Of a DNA stretch of 64,000 nt, positions 37,657-45,991 are shown piece after piece (the stretch's first letter is position 1; each line of letters begins with the position of its first letter). The DNA is taken from positions 1,176,501 through 1,240,500 of the forward strand of contig NZ_CP045571.1 in the NCBI RefSeq assembly GCF_009662475.1, written 5' to 3'. Made by a program: the position numbers and the translations under genes. The notes below the pieces were generated by a model. It was not told where the DNA came from, did not search any database, and saw only the letters and a list, made by a program, of their open reading frames with translations. Source of the DNA: Acidithiobacillus thiooxidans ATCC 19377 (lineage in GTDB: Bacteria; Pseudomonadota; Gammaproteobacteria; Acidithiobacillales; Acidithiobacillaceae).

Positions 37657-39192
37657 ATGAACTATTTATCTCATAATTATTCCTCCTTGAAGCTTGCTTC
37701 TGCTATTGCGCTCAGTCTGTCAGGCTGGGCCTTCAGCATTGCGGCGTCGGCGAATGATTTTAACATGCAGAACGTAGAGTCCAAGGCCCAGGCACTGGTA
37801 GACACGCATTATAATCCCAAGCCTTTGCCGATTCCTGCTTTTCTCAAAAATCTAAGCCCTGAACAGTACAGTCAGATTCAGGACACGAGACCTTTGTGGC
37901 AGAACGAGAATACGCCTTTTCAGGCACAATTTTACCTGCCCGGTTCCTGGTTTCATCAGCCTGAAGTCATCCGCGAAGTGGTCAATGGCAAGGTGCGACC
38001 CATCCCTTTTAATCTCGGAGACTTCAGTTTTGGTAATTTAAAGGTTCCCGCTGATCTGCCGAGTGACCTGGGTTATGCCGGATTCCGCTTGTTAGCGCCC
38101 CTGAATACGCCGCCGAACTATAACGAATTTATTTCCTTTTTGGGCGCAACCTACTTTCGTGCGGTGGGTAAACATGCCGTTTATGGCACTTCAGCACGCG
38201 GTCTGGGTATTGATACGGCCCAACCGTCTGGAGAAATATTCCCTTACTTCAAAGAGATCTGGCTGGAAAAGCCGCAAGCCGGTGCGCAGGATATGGTGGT
38301 TTATGCGCTTATGGACAGTCCAGTAGCCACAGGTGCTTACCGCTTCACCATCCAGACCGGTGACAGTACGAAGGTACAGGTGCAGGCCACCATATATTTG
38401 CGTAAACCCGTACAGGTGCTTGAACTGGCGCCTTTGACCAGCATGTACTGGCACGGTCATGGTCGTGGGATTATCGCCGGCGACTGGCATCCTGCACAGC
38501 ATGATTCCAGCGATCTGGTCATGGCCAATGGTAATGGCGAGTGGTTGACCCGTCCTATTGATAATCCCCTGCAAATTCAGGCTACGACCTACAGCATGGA
38601 TCACCCGGTAGGCTTCGGTCTGATTCAGGAAGATCGTGATTTTTCCGCCTATCAGGGTATTGAAACCCAATACCAGCGCCGTCCCAGTGTTTGGGTACAA
38701 CCGGTAGGAGACTGGGGAAAGGGTCAGGTACGTCTCGTTGAGCTGCCTACCAATAACCGGGACATGGACAATATTGATGTTTTCTGGGTTCCGGATCAGG
38801 AACCCGCTCCGAAAAAGCCCCTGCATTTTGCCTACAACTTGCGTTTCTTTCTGGATAACCATGGCCTGATTCCTTTGGCCCATCCCGTCGGAACCTATCT
38901 TGGCGATGACCCGAAAACCGCCGGAGCGCGTACGGTCGTTATTGATTTTGGCGGTGGTGCTCTGACGAAATTACCCGGGAATATGCCTGTTAAAGCCCAT
39001 CTCACGGCTGAAAACGGGGCTCAGATTTTGAGCCAAAAGCTGGAATGGGATGCTAAGGATCATTTTTGGCGGGTGATTGCAGTCATACAGCCGCAAACGG
39101 CTTCACCCAGTAATGTGCGTTGTTATTTAACCCTCGATAAGCAGGTTATGACCAATACCTGGACTTATCTTCTTCATGCGGCAAAGGAGTAG
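37657..39192 (+). CDS. opgG: Periplasmic glucan biosynthesis protein OpgG/OpgD family
   Basis: 511 residues. Sec signal (LKLASAIALSLSGWAFSIAASA), then the OpgG domain: DFNMQNVESKAQALVDTHY, FQAQFYLPGSWFHQPEVIREV, FISFLGATYFRAVGKHAVYGTSARGL, GSYRFTIQTG-like AYRFTIQTGDST and TSMYWHG. The protein works in the periplasm on backbone branching of osmoregulated periplasmic glucans. It heads an operon with an unknown gene, opgH and a Sel1 gene. The ATG used is the only plausible one before the signal peptide; a TTG at codon 10 is possible. Confidence 0.9.
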   Translation: MNYLSHNYSSLKLASAIALSLSGWAFSIAASANDFNMQNVESKAQALVDTHYNPKPLPIPAFLKNLSPEQYSQIQDTRPLWQNENTPFQAQFYLPGSWFHQPEVIREVVNGKVRPIPFNLGDFSFGNLKVPADLPSDLGYAGFRLLAPLNTPPNYNEFISFLGATYFRAVGKHAVYGTSARGLGIDTAQPSGEIFPYFKEIWLEKPQAGAQDMVVYALMDSPVATGAYRFTIQTGDSTKVQVQATIYLRKPVQVLELAPLTSMYWHGHGRGIIAGDWHPAQHDSSDLVMANGNGEWLTRPIDNPLQIQATTYSMDHPVGFGLIQEDRDFSAYQGIETQYQRRPSVWVQPVGDWGKGQVRLVELPTNNRDMDNIDVFWVPDQEPAPKKPLHFAYNLRFFLDNHGLIPLAHPVGTYLGDDPKTAGARTVVIDFGGGALTKLPGNMPVKAHLTAENGAQILSQKLEWDAKDHFWRVIAVIQPQTASPSNVRCYLTLDKQVMTNTWTYLLHAAKE

Positions 39193-39197
39193 GTGTA

Positions 39198-39701
39198 ATG
39201 TTTAAAGATGAATCAAGCTACAGCGTCAATCCTGCGGGTGAGTGGCTGGCAGGTTGTACAGCAGAGGCCCTGGTCGTCGCAAATAGCGCACCCGTTCTTG
39301 CTCGTATGGAGCGGTATATGGCGTATCTGGCGTTAACCGATGCCCAGCGTTTATGGATACGTGGTCAGGTGATCAGCCAATTGCAAGGCGTGGAAACCCA
39401 TCAGGATGCGCTTTATGCCCGGGCTTTTGCCAGCCTGCATCAGGCACTGGCGACTCTGGGAAATGGGGATGAGCTGGATGCCCGCCTCGATCTTTCCCTG
39501 CGCATGACTGCAAATGCGGCCCAGGATGCCCGGTCATGCCGTTGGCTACAGCAGCAGGTAGCGCCTGCCATTCAGCGCAGCAATATGGCCTCTCTTCCCA
39601 TGAATCGTTCCTGGCTGGCTGCCGCATCGCGCCTGTGGCAGACATTGTTTGGCCGCGGTAAGGTATTGACGAGCCGCCGTATTCTGACCGGAGAAGTCTG
39701 A
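39198..39701 (+). CDS. Unknown 167-residue protein between opgG and opgH
   Basis: Good AAAGGAGTAGG ribosome site, six bases after opgG. Soluble, mostly helical, Ala/Leu/Arg-rich (LTDAQRLWIRGQVISQLQG, ARLDLSLRMTANAAQDARSC), no signal peptide or membrane segment, basic C-terminus. E. coli OpgH has a cytoplasmic N-terminal domain of similar size that the OpgH encoded next lacks, so this could be that domain as a separate polypeptide. I see no sequence motif that proves it. Confidence 0.6.
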   Translation: MFKDESSYSVNPAGEWLAGCTAEALVVANSAPVLARMERYMAYLALTDAQRLWIRGQVISQLQGVETHQDALYARAFASLHQALATLGNGDELDARLDLSLRMTANAAQDARSCRWLQQQVAPAIQRSNMASLPMNRSWLAAASRLWQTLFGRGKVLTSRRILTGEV

Positions 39702-39702
39702 A

Positions 39703-41787
39703 TTGGCACGGGCTATGGCCCGGCAGTGGGAAACCATCAGCCGGTACCGACGTTATTGGTTAAGTGCTTTTATTATTTTGCCGGCCTGTAGTGCAGGCCT
39801 GATGCTGGATCAGGTTCTTGCCGATCGCTTGCCGCTCTGGTTGGAAATACCTACTCTCATCATATTTTCCATGCTGTTTGCCTGGATTTCTGCAGGCTTC
39901 TGGACAGCACTGGTTGGCTTTATTCTGCTGATGAGCGGGCGCACTGATACCGCCCCCGGTAGCCCCGAACTCCGCCTGGCTGAGCCCCTCCCACAGAATA
40001 AAGTGGCGATTCTCATGCCCATTTATAATGAAGAAGTGGAGCGGGTGGCTGCCGGGCTACAGGCCACTTTCAAATCCTTGCAGCGGGCTGGGGCCTTGGC
40101 CCATTTTGAGTTTTTTCTGCTCAGTGATACCCGCAATCCTGATGTCTGGTTACGTGAAGAACTGGTCTGGTCGGCGCTTTGTGAGTCGCTGGATGCTTTT
40201 GGCAAAATTCATTATCGAAGGCGACCAGTTAATAATAAAGCCAAAAGTGGCAATGTCGCTGATTTTTGCAGACGCTGGGGCCGCGCTTACGAATATATGG
40301 TAGTGCTGGACGCTGATAGTGTCATGAACGGTGAAACCCTCTATCGCATGCTGGAAATGATGGAAGGAAATCCGCAGGTCGGTATCATTCAGACCCAGCC
40401 GGTGGCCGTCAATCGGGAAACCTTATATGCCCGTCTGCAACAATTTGCGCAGCATCTGTATGGCCCGATTTTCAGCGCCGGATTGCGTTTCTGGCAGTTG
40501 GGTGACGGGCATTACATTGGTCATAATGCCATTTTGCGAACTGCCCCGTTCACCGAATTTTGCGCCTTACCCGTATTACCCGGTCGGCCTCCTCTGGGTG
40601 GACCCTTGCTCAGTCATGATTTTGTCGAAGCGGCACTGATGGCCAGAAATGGCTGGGAAGTGTGGTTTGTACCCAGTCTGTCAGGTAGTTATGAGGAAGT
40701 TCCTCCCACCCTGATTGATGATTTGAAACGGGATAGACGCTGGGCGCAGGGCAATCTGCAACATCTGCGTTTACTGGCCGGGGAGGGCTTGCGTTCTGCC
40801 CACCGCTTCCTTTTCATCAACGGGGCCATGTCTTTTCTGGCGGCACCGCTCTGGGGACTGTTTTTGATTCTTGGCGCGTTGGGTTCCCTGCATTGGGCTG
40901 GTGGAGGGAATGATGATACGGTCACCCCTTTTCATTGGGGAAGTGGCATTGATCCCTTACCGTTCTGGTTGTTTGGAGTGACGGCTGTTTTACTGCTTTC
41001 ACCCAAGTGGATGGCCGTTCTTTGGGTGGCCCGTCAGCCTGGTCGCCGCCAGCAGTTTGGGGGATTGTCTCATCTTATTCTGAGCATGCTGATCGAGAGT
41101 TTGTTTTCGGTTTTGATGGCCCCTATCCGGATGGCTTTTCATAGTCAGTTTGTCATTCAAACCCTCATGGGGAAGGGCGTACGTTGGGGGGCTCAGGTGC
41201 GTGGTGACCAGGAAACCAGCTGGTCAGTAGCCCTGCGTTTTTTTGGTTGGTGTTCGGCACTGGGGCTGGTGCTGGCAGTTGCTCTGTACCCCTTTTTGGG
41301 TTTCTGGCATTTTGTCTGGTTGGTTCCAATTTTGGGTGGTCTGGTCGCCGCCGTGCCTTTGGGCGCATGGACCAGTCGCCCTGGGCTGGGACGCTGGGCA
41401 CGCCAGCATCGCCTGTTTGTGATTCCCGAGGAGGTCATCGTCCCCGAAGAATTGCAGTCATTGGATAGTGACAGTGTGGCCTATCTTCCGCACATTGAGG
41501 GAGATGCTTTTGTGCAGGTCGTAGTTGATCCTCGCTTTAATGCCATTCACAGCGCCTTGCAGCGCAATCGCACCGGATTATGGCCGCGTGCTGCCAGTCT
41601 TTGCCACAAGGCTCTGGAAGAAGGCCCCCAGCAACTCAGTAATCGCGAGCGTAATATCCTCTTGAGTGATCGCAACTCCATGCTGTCTCTACACCGGGCT
41701 GTCTGGTCCATGAATGACCGGGAACGCTTGACGGCCTGGGGCGTGGAGAGTGACGATCAGGATCTGATCAATCAGGCAGGACAATAA
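39703..41787 (+). CDS. opgH: Glucosyltransferase OpgH (periplasmic glucan synthesis)
   Basis: 694 residues, shorter than E. coli OpgH (847) mainly because the N-terminal cytoplasmic region is missing. GT2 family membrane enzyme polymerising UDP-glucose. Two N-terminal helices (WLSAFIILPACSAGLMLDQV; IIFSMLFAWISAGFWTALVGF), catalytic domain with ILMPIYNEEVERV, VVLDADSVMNGETL, LSHDFVEAALMARNGW and LKRDRRWAQGNLQH, followed by about five C-terminal helices. Starts with TTG, GGAG nine bases earlier; ATG at 39715 is an alternative. Confidence 0.92.
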   Translation: MARAMARQWETISRYRRYWLSAFIILPACSAGLMLDQVLADRLPLWLEIPTLIIFSMLFAWISAGFWTALVGFILLMSGRTDTAPGSPELRLAEPLPQNKVAILMPIYNEEVERVAAGLQATFKSLQRAGALAHFEFFLLSDTRNPDVWLREELVWSALCESLDAFGKIHYRRRPVNNKAKSGNVADFCRRWGRAYEYMVVLDADSVMNGETLYRMLEMMEGNPQVGIIQTQPVAVNRETLYARLQQFAQHLYGPIFSAGLRFWQLGDGHYIGHNAILRTAPFTEFCALPVLPGRPPLGGPLLSHDFVEAALMARNGWEVWFVPSLSGSYEEVPPTLIDDLKRDRRWAQGNLQHLRLLAGEGLRSAHRFLFINGAMSFLAAPLWGLFLILGALGSLHWAGGGNDDTVTPFHWGSGIDPLPFWLFGVTAVLLLSPKWMAVLWVARQPGRRQQFGGLSHLILSMLIESLFSVLMAPIRMAFHSQFVIQTLMGKGVRWGAQVRGDQETSWSVALRFFGWCSALGLVLAVALYPFLGFWHFVWLVPILGGLVAAVPLGAWTSRPGLGRWARQHRLFVIPEEVIVPEELQSLDSDSVAYLPHIEGDAFVQVVVDPRFNAIHSALQRNRTGLWPRAASLCHKALEEGPQQLSNRERNILLSDRNSMLSLHRAVWSMNDRERLTAWGVESDDQDLINQAGQ

Positions 41788-41791
41788 CCCT

Positions 41792-42211
41792 ATGGCAAAA
41801 AATGGTGAAACCCTTGATCTCATGGCTTTGGCTGGCATCCGCAATGATCTGGATGATCTCCGCGCCCGTGCCCAGGCAGGAGATCCCGTAGCCCAGTTCA
41901 ATATGGGCGTGAAATACGCCGAAGGGTCTGAGGTCCCTCAGGATTATCAGGAAGCTGCGCGCTGGTATAGTGCAGCGGCAGACCAGAATGATGCACCCGC
42001 GCAATTCAATCTGGGCTTGCTGTTTTATCAAGGCCAGGGGCTGCGCAAGGATTTATCCTGCGCTTACGAGTTATTCAGTCTCGCCGCAGCGCAGGGTGAT
42101 ACGCGTGCCCAGGCCGGGATGACGGCGATTCTCGGTGAAGTCCCCACTGAACTCGCTGAGGAGCTCATTAAAAACTTTGGGCAGGGCGACCAGGGTGCCG
42201 CTACCCACTAA
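41792..42211 (+). CDS. Sel1-repeat (TPR-like) protein
   Basis: 139 residues, two to three Sel1-like repeats: AQAGDPVAQFNMGVKYAEGSEVPQDYQEAARWY, then AAADQNDAPAQFNLGLLFYQG and a shortened third LFSLAAAQGDTRAQAGM. No signal peptide. Such repeats mediate protein contacts. It follows opgH by four bases, so a role in the glucan-synthesis complex is possible, but nothing in the sequence shows a specific function. Confidence 0.8.
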   Translation: MAKNGETLDLMALAGIRNDLDDLRARAQAGDPVAQFNMGVKYAEGSEVPQDYQEAARWYSAAADQNDAPAQFNLGLLFYQGQGLRKDLSCAYELFSLAAAQGDTRAQAGMTAILGEVPTELAEELIKNFGQGDQGAATH

Positions 42212-42252
42212 GCTGAAAATGGCAAATCTACCAAGAGCTTTTAGTGGCTTAA

Positions 42253-42312
42253 GCGGGCAGCCTGATTGCCCCTGACAAGGCCTATTACCCATCAGGAAGT
42301 ATCCGAGCCCGC
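42253..42312. other. Nested inverted repeat between two convergent genes
   Basis: GCGGGC (42253-42258) pairs with GCCCGC (42307-42312), and inside it CCTGAT (42261-42266) pairs with ATCAGG (42291-42296). The structure lies between the Sel1 gene and the NDUFA9-like gene that converge here. No T-run follows directly, so it is not a classical intrinsic terminator. Confidence 0.4.
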
Positions 42313-42337
42313 CAGGCAAGGGTTGTTTGCTGCAGTT

Positions 42338-43381
42338 TTATCGGCGGTTACGGATTGCTGATAAGCGTTCGGTATGCTGACCTTTGCCGCCCAGATAAGT
42401 CGGTACGATACTTTCAATGGCTGTAGCCTGAATACCAAACACTTCCTGCAAATCCTTTTTGCTGGAAATGTTATCTACGGACAATGACTTCAAATTGTCA
42501 CGCGTCAGCACCTTGCCCGGCAGTTTTTCCATCAGTCCCGCTTGCAGGTTGCCCAATAAAGGACAGAGCGCAATCACCCTGCGATGCGTGCCAATCAGGC
42601 TTTGGGTATAAGCAATCAACTCACCCAGGGTATAGACCTTGGGACCGCAGAGATCAAAAGCCTTGCCATACGTTTTTTCGTCGTCTATGGACTGCACAAA
42701 TGCACTCACTACATCTTCAATCCACACCGGCTGCATTTTGGCCTCAGTGCCGGCCATGGGTAAAAAGAAAGGAATATTGCGCAGCAGTTGAGCAAAGCGA
42801 TTGAAGAAGCTGTCCCCTTCACCAAATATGATCGAAGGACGAAATGAAGTCACTTTAAGACCGCGTCCCCAGAGTAATTTCGGACCATTCAGATAATTGA
42901 AATAGCCGTTTTTGGCGCTGTTTTCGCCAGACTGACGGATGATTTCTTCACCGATACCTTTGGAGCGCAGGTAGGCACTGGGGGCAATGGGGTTGGCACC
43001 GAGGGCGCTCATATGCAGGAGCCGGGGAATGCCCAGATGTCCACAAAGATTAGCGACCAGACGGGGAAGCTCAATATGGTTTTTTTCAAAATCACCATGG
43101 CGTTCGGGCGGATAATCGGTGCGCCCCGGACGGTTTTCGTTAAGGATGCCCACCAGATTGATGACTACATCCCGTCCTTTCAGTTGTTGCTCCAGCGCAA
43201 TAGGGTTATGCACATTACATTCAACAACCTCGACCTGTGGCAGAACCAGCAGGTTTTCGCGGTTCCGCTCCCGATTGCGGGTCAGAATGCGAATCTGGTG
43301 CCCATCCTGACTGAGGTGCTCCGCCAGATGTCGGCCGACAAAACCCGTGCCACCAAGAATACAGATTTTATGTGTTGCCAT
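42338..43381 (-). CDS. NAD(P)-binding epimerase-like protein, NDUFA9/complex I-associated family
   Basis: 347 residues, atypical short-chain dehydrogenase. N-terminal nucleotide fold ICILGGTGFVGRHLAEHL, VVINLVGILNE, LLHMSALGAN, SAYLRSKGIGEEIIRQSG and FRPSIIFGEGDSFFNRFA. The usual Tyr-x-x-x-Lys appears as AYLRSKG. About 20 extra residues (SAKNGYFNYLNGPKLLWGRG) separate the helix from the FRPSIIFG strand. In bacteria these proteins are linked to quinone, lipid or respiratory functions; substrate unknown. Divergent from the DUF423 gene. Confidence 0.83.
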   Translation of the reverse strand: MATHKICILGGTGFVGRHLAEHLSQDGHQIRILTRNRERNRENLLVLPQVEVVECNVHNPIALEQQLKGRDVVINLVGILNENRPGRTDYPPERHGDFEKNHIELPRLVANLCGHLGIPRLLHMSALGANPIAPSAYLRSKGIGEEIIRQSGENSAKNGYFNYLNGPKLLWGRGLKVTSFRPSIIFGEGDSFFNRFAQLLRNIPFFLPMAGTEAKMQPVWIEDVVSAFVQSIDDEKTYGKAFDLCGPKVYTLGELIAYTQSLIGTHRRVIALCPLLGNLQAGLMEKLPGKVLTRDNLKSLSVDNISSKKDLQEVFGIQATAIESIVPTYLGGKGQHTERLSAIRNRR

Positions 43382-43452
43382 GAGCTTATACTCCTCCGCA
43401 AATTATCAGCCAGAGCATAGCACAGCTAGCCTGCCCCGATGCTGCAGAAAGT

Positions 43453-43482
43453 TTGAATCAGGGCATGAAGGTAGGCTATAAG
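43453..43482 (+). promoter_or_regulatory. Promoter for the DUF423 gene
   Basis: TTGAAT (43453-43458) and TATAAG (43477-43482), 18-base spacer, ending 77 bases before the start codon. Confidence 0.5.
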
Positions 43483-43558
43483 AGAATAGATTTGGCTGCA
43501 CATGGCTGTTGGGCGGGATATGCCCGGAAACTGCGAGGTACAGAACCAGGAGAAAGGA

Positions 43559-43981
43559 ATGGCGGAATGTGGTATTCAAAACGGTGCCCGCAGGGGAGGA
43601 CAAATTTCTGCGTTAGGTGCTTTGCTGGTGGGGCTGGCTATTATTGCCGGTGCGGCTGGTGACCATCTGGTTGCTGGGCAGGTGAGCAGGCAAAGTTTGC
43701 ATGTGTACGATATTGCCGTGCGTTTTCAGATTTATAATGCATTAGGCCTGGTTCTGCTGGGTATTTTGATTCGATTATGGGGTAAAGGAAGGCTACTTTG
43801 TGCTTCGGCATTGTTGATGGCTCTTGGTGTGCTTTTTTTCAGCGGGGGACTTTATTTGCTGGTCATTACCGGCCAGTCATTCTGGGCAATTTTTGCCCCT
43901 TTGGGTGGCACAGCGTGGATTGTCGCCTGGTTGCTCCTCGCTGTCGGCCTCTGGCGGGCATCCATGCAAGTGAAGGAATAA
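43559..43981 (+). CDS. DUF423 family membrane protein
   Basis: 140 residues with four hydrophobic helices. Family features: ALGALLVGLAIIAGAAGDHL near the N-terminus, HVYDIAVRFQIYNALGLVLLG, FFSGGLYLLVITG and a final helix AWIVAWLLLAVGLW following LGGTAW. AGGAGAAAGG precedes the ATG; the open frame is 19 codons longer but without family similarity. Function of DUF423 (YgdD-like) is unknown. Confidence 0.85.
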   Translation: MAECGIQNGARRGGQISALGALLVGLAIIAGAAGDHLVAGQVSRQSLHVYDIAVRFQIYNALGLVLLGILIRLWGKGRLLCASALLMALGVLFFSGGLYLLVITGQSFWAIFAPLGGTAWIVAWLLLAVGLWRASMQVKE

Positions 43982-43984
43982 TGT

Positions 43985-44374
43985 ATGCTTATTGCCAAAA
44001 ATGACGCTTATCATAAACAACTGGATTTTGCGGACGCTGAAATCGGTGACGTATTCTGGGTCGTCGAACATGTACCTTATAGTGGCACGATTAAAGGGGT
44101 TCAAAAATATACAGTCACTGAAATTCGCTCCAAACTGGTTATTTGTCAATCAGAATTGGCTAAGCCGATGAAAATAAAGCGGAGTACTTTGCAGGAAAAC
44201 TGTTACCTCGAAAATGATCCGTATTTTGCAGATATACAGAAAACCTTTGAAATCAGTAGTCAGGTAGAATGGGTTCGCAAATTGATCAAGGAGCATGAAA
44301 GCCGTGACTTTGATCAGGAAGTGGTTGACGCCGTTCTGGCATGGCAGCGCCGCGTGGAAATGCGACGGGAATAG
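43985..44374 (+). CDS. Unknown 129-residue soluble protein
   Basis: Begins three bases after the DUF423 stop. The first ~70 residues look beta-rich (IGDVFWVVEHVPYSGTIKG, YTVTEIRSKLVICQ), the last ~50 helical and charged (VEWVRKLIKEHESRDFDQEV). No signal peptide, membrane helix or recognised motif. Probably cotranscribed with DUF423. Its A+T content appears a little higher than its neighbours. Confidence 0.6.
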   Translation: MLIAKNDAYHKQLDFADAEIGDVFWVVEHVPYSGTIKGVQKYTVTEIRSKLVICQSELAKPMKIKRSTLQENCYLENDPYFADIQKTFEISSQVEWVRKLIKEHESRDFDQEVVDAVLAWQRRVEMRRE

Positions 44375-44449
44375 GCATTAGCAGGGCGCGGACCAAAGTT
44401 GCTGCAAAGCTTCCAGACCAACTGCCGTATTCAGGTTTGGGTGCAGAGG

Positions 44450-45991
44450 CTATTGTGGTACCTCCGGGCCATGATGTTCTTCGAGGGTTTTGCCATGGCC
44501 CTGGACCCGGAAGATCCAGGTCATTCCCAGGCCAAGCAGGCTCACCAGAATCATGAGCAGCAACACGGCTGAAAGGCCCCAGTTTGCCTGAATGAGTGGC
44601 AATAAAAACACACTGATGGTGGCGCCTATTTTGGCAATTGCAGCGGCAAATCCGGCACCAAAGGCGCGTACCTGGGTAGGATACATTTCGGTTGGTAAAA
44701 TGAAGGTGGTGGCATTGGGACCCATCGTCATGAATAAATTGAAAAGCATAAAGCCGCCGAGGATCATGTAATATTTTTGAATGACATTTTCTGCATGCTG
44801 ATGTGCAGCAATCAGCAGAAGAGTCATTCCCAGGATCATGCCGAAAAACCCGATGAGTTGCATATGAATGCGTCCCAGTTTGGGAACTGCCCAGAGCGAC
44901 AGCAGCGAACCCAGTAGCAGGAACAGGTCCACTTTGCCACTATCCAATGCGTTGCTGAGATCCCGTCCCAAGGAAGAGCTTAATGCGGGCAGATCGCTGC
45001 GCATACTGCCGAGCAGAATCGTGGTAAACAGGCCAATACCATAAGTAGCGATGTCCATAAAAAACCAGGGAAGGGTCACCAGCAGGGTCCGCCGACGATA
45101 TTCCGGGGCAAATAACGTCGCGATACCCAGGCGATGACCTGGCAGAATTTTGGCAACATGATGATGTTTTCTACCCAGGCGTTGGGCAATCTGCAGCAGT
45201 TGTTTTTTCTGGTCGGGTGCAAAGCGGGTGAGAATTTTGGCGGCCTGGGCATTGCGGCCATGTCCCATGCACCAGCGTACGCTTTCCGGCAGGCTCAGGC
45301 GGCCGATTAGATAGGGAAGCACCACCAGAATTTCTGCGGCCAGTAACCAACGCCAGGTATCATCGCCAGTCCGGGCATTTTGCAGCAGGAGAATGGCCAA
45401 GGCGACGCCCGCCAACATGCCGACGGACTGAATAGCGATGGAAGCAGCCATCATTCTGCCCCGGCGTCCCTGAGGCATGAATTCTGCCAGATAGCTGCTG
45501 GCGACTGGAAAGTCCATGCCGACACCGATACCCAGCAACAGTTCCGCCTGGGTCAGAATGGTGGCATTGGGTGCAAGTGCCGCTAATGTGGCGGCAATGA
45601 TCAACAAAATCATATCGCTGATCATGACCGGTTTGCGCCCCCAACGATCGGCAATATGTCCGCCCAACAGGGCACCGATGACGGTTCCCCCCATGAGCAT
45701 GGCAGCCACCATGCCGACACTGCTGGCAGGCATGTGCAGGCGGGGAATTACCAGTGGCAGGGTGACACCCAGCAAAAACATGGAAACCCCACTCAATAAA
45801 GTGCCCCCTGTGGACAAGGCCCAAATCCGATAGTGGATCAGCAACATCGGGCTGTTGTCGAGTATGGCGGTCATTGCGGCATGATCGGGATGAATAAGGT
45901 GCGAAGAATCCACAGGTGACGCAGTAGGGTTTTTTAATCCAGTGGCATTGGCAGTACTTGCGTGAATGTCGGCGCTTGGGTCTGGATTCAA
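44450..45991 (-). CDS. Major facilitator superfamily transporter (sugar/phosphate/organic acid type)
   Basis: 513 residues, 12 predicted helices with a ~45-residue N-terminal tail. Motif A appears between helices 2 and 3 (GGHIADRWGRKPVM), the helix-4/5 element GIGVGMDFPVASSYLAEFMPQGRRGRMM is typical for the sugar-porter/phosphate:H+ symporter branch, and ATTFILPTEMYPTQVRAFGAG is the matching signature in the second half. TTG start overlaps the gpmI stop as TTGA. Being cotranscribed with ppsA and gpmI suggests transport of a C3 or sugar compound, but the substrate is not determined. Confidence 0.85.
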   Translation of the reverse strand: MNPDPSADIHASTANATGLKNPTASPVDSSHLIHPDHAAMTAILDNSPMLLIHYRIWALSTGGTLLSGVSMFLLGVTLPLVIPRLHMPASSVGMVAAMLMGGTVIGALLGGHIADRWGRKPVMISDMILLIIAATLAALAPNATILTQAELLLGIGVGMDFPVASSYLAEFMPQGRRGRMMAASIAIQSVGMLAGVALAILLLQNARTGDDTWRWLLAAEILVVLPYLIGRLSLPESVRWCMGHGRNAQAAKILTRFAPDQKKQLLQIAQRLGRKHHHVAKILPGHRLGIATLFAPEYRRRTLLVTLPWFFMDIATYGIGLFTTILLGSMRSDLPALSSSLGRDLSNALDSGKVDLFLLLGSLLSLWAVPKLGRIHMQLIGFFGMILGMTLLLIAAHQHAENVIQKYYMILGGFMLFNLFMTMGPNATTFILPTEMYPTQVRAFGAGFAAAIAKIGATISVFLLPLIQANWGLSAVLLLMILVSLLGLGMTWIFRVQGHGKTLEEHHGPEVPQ

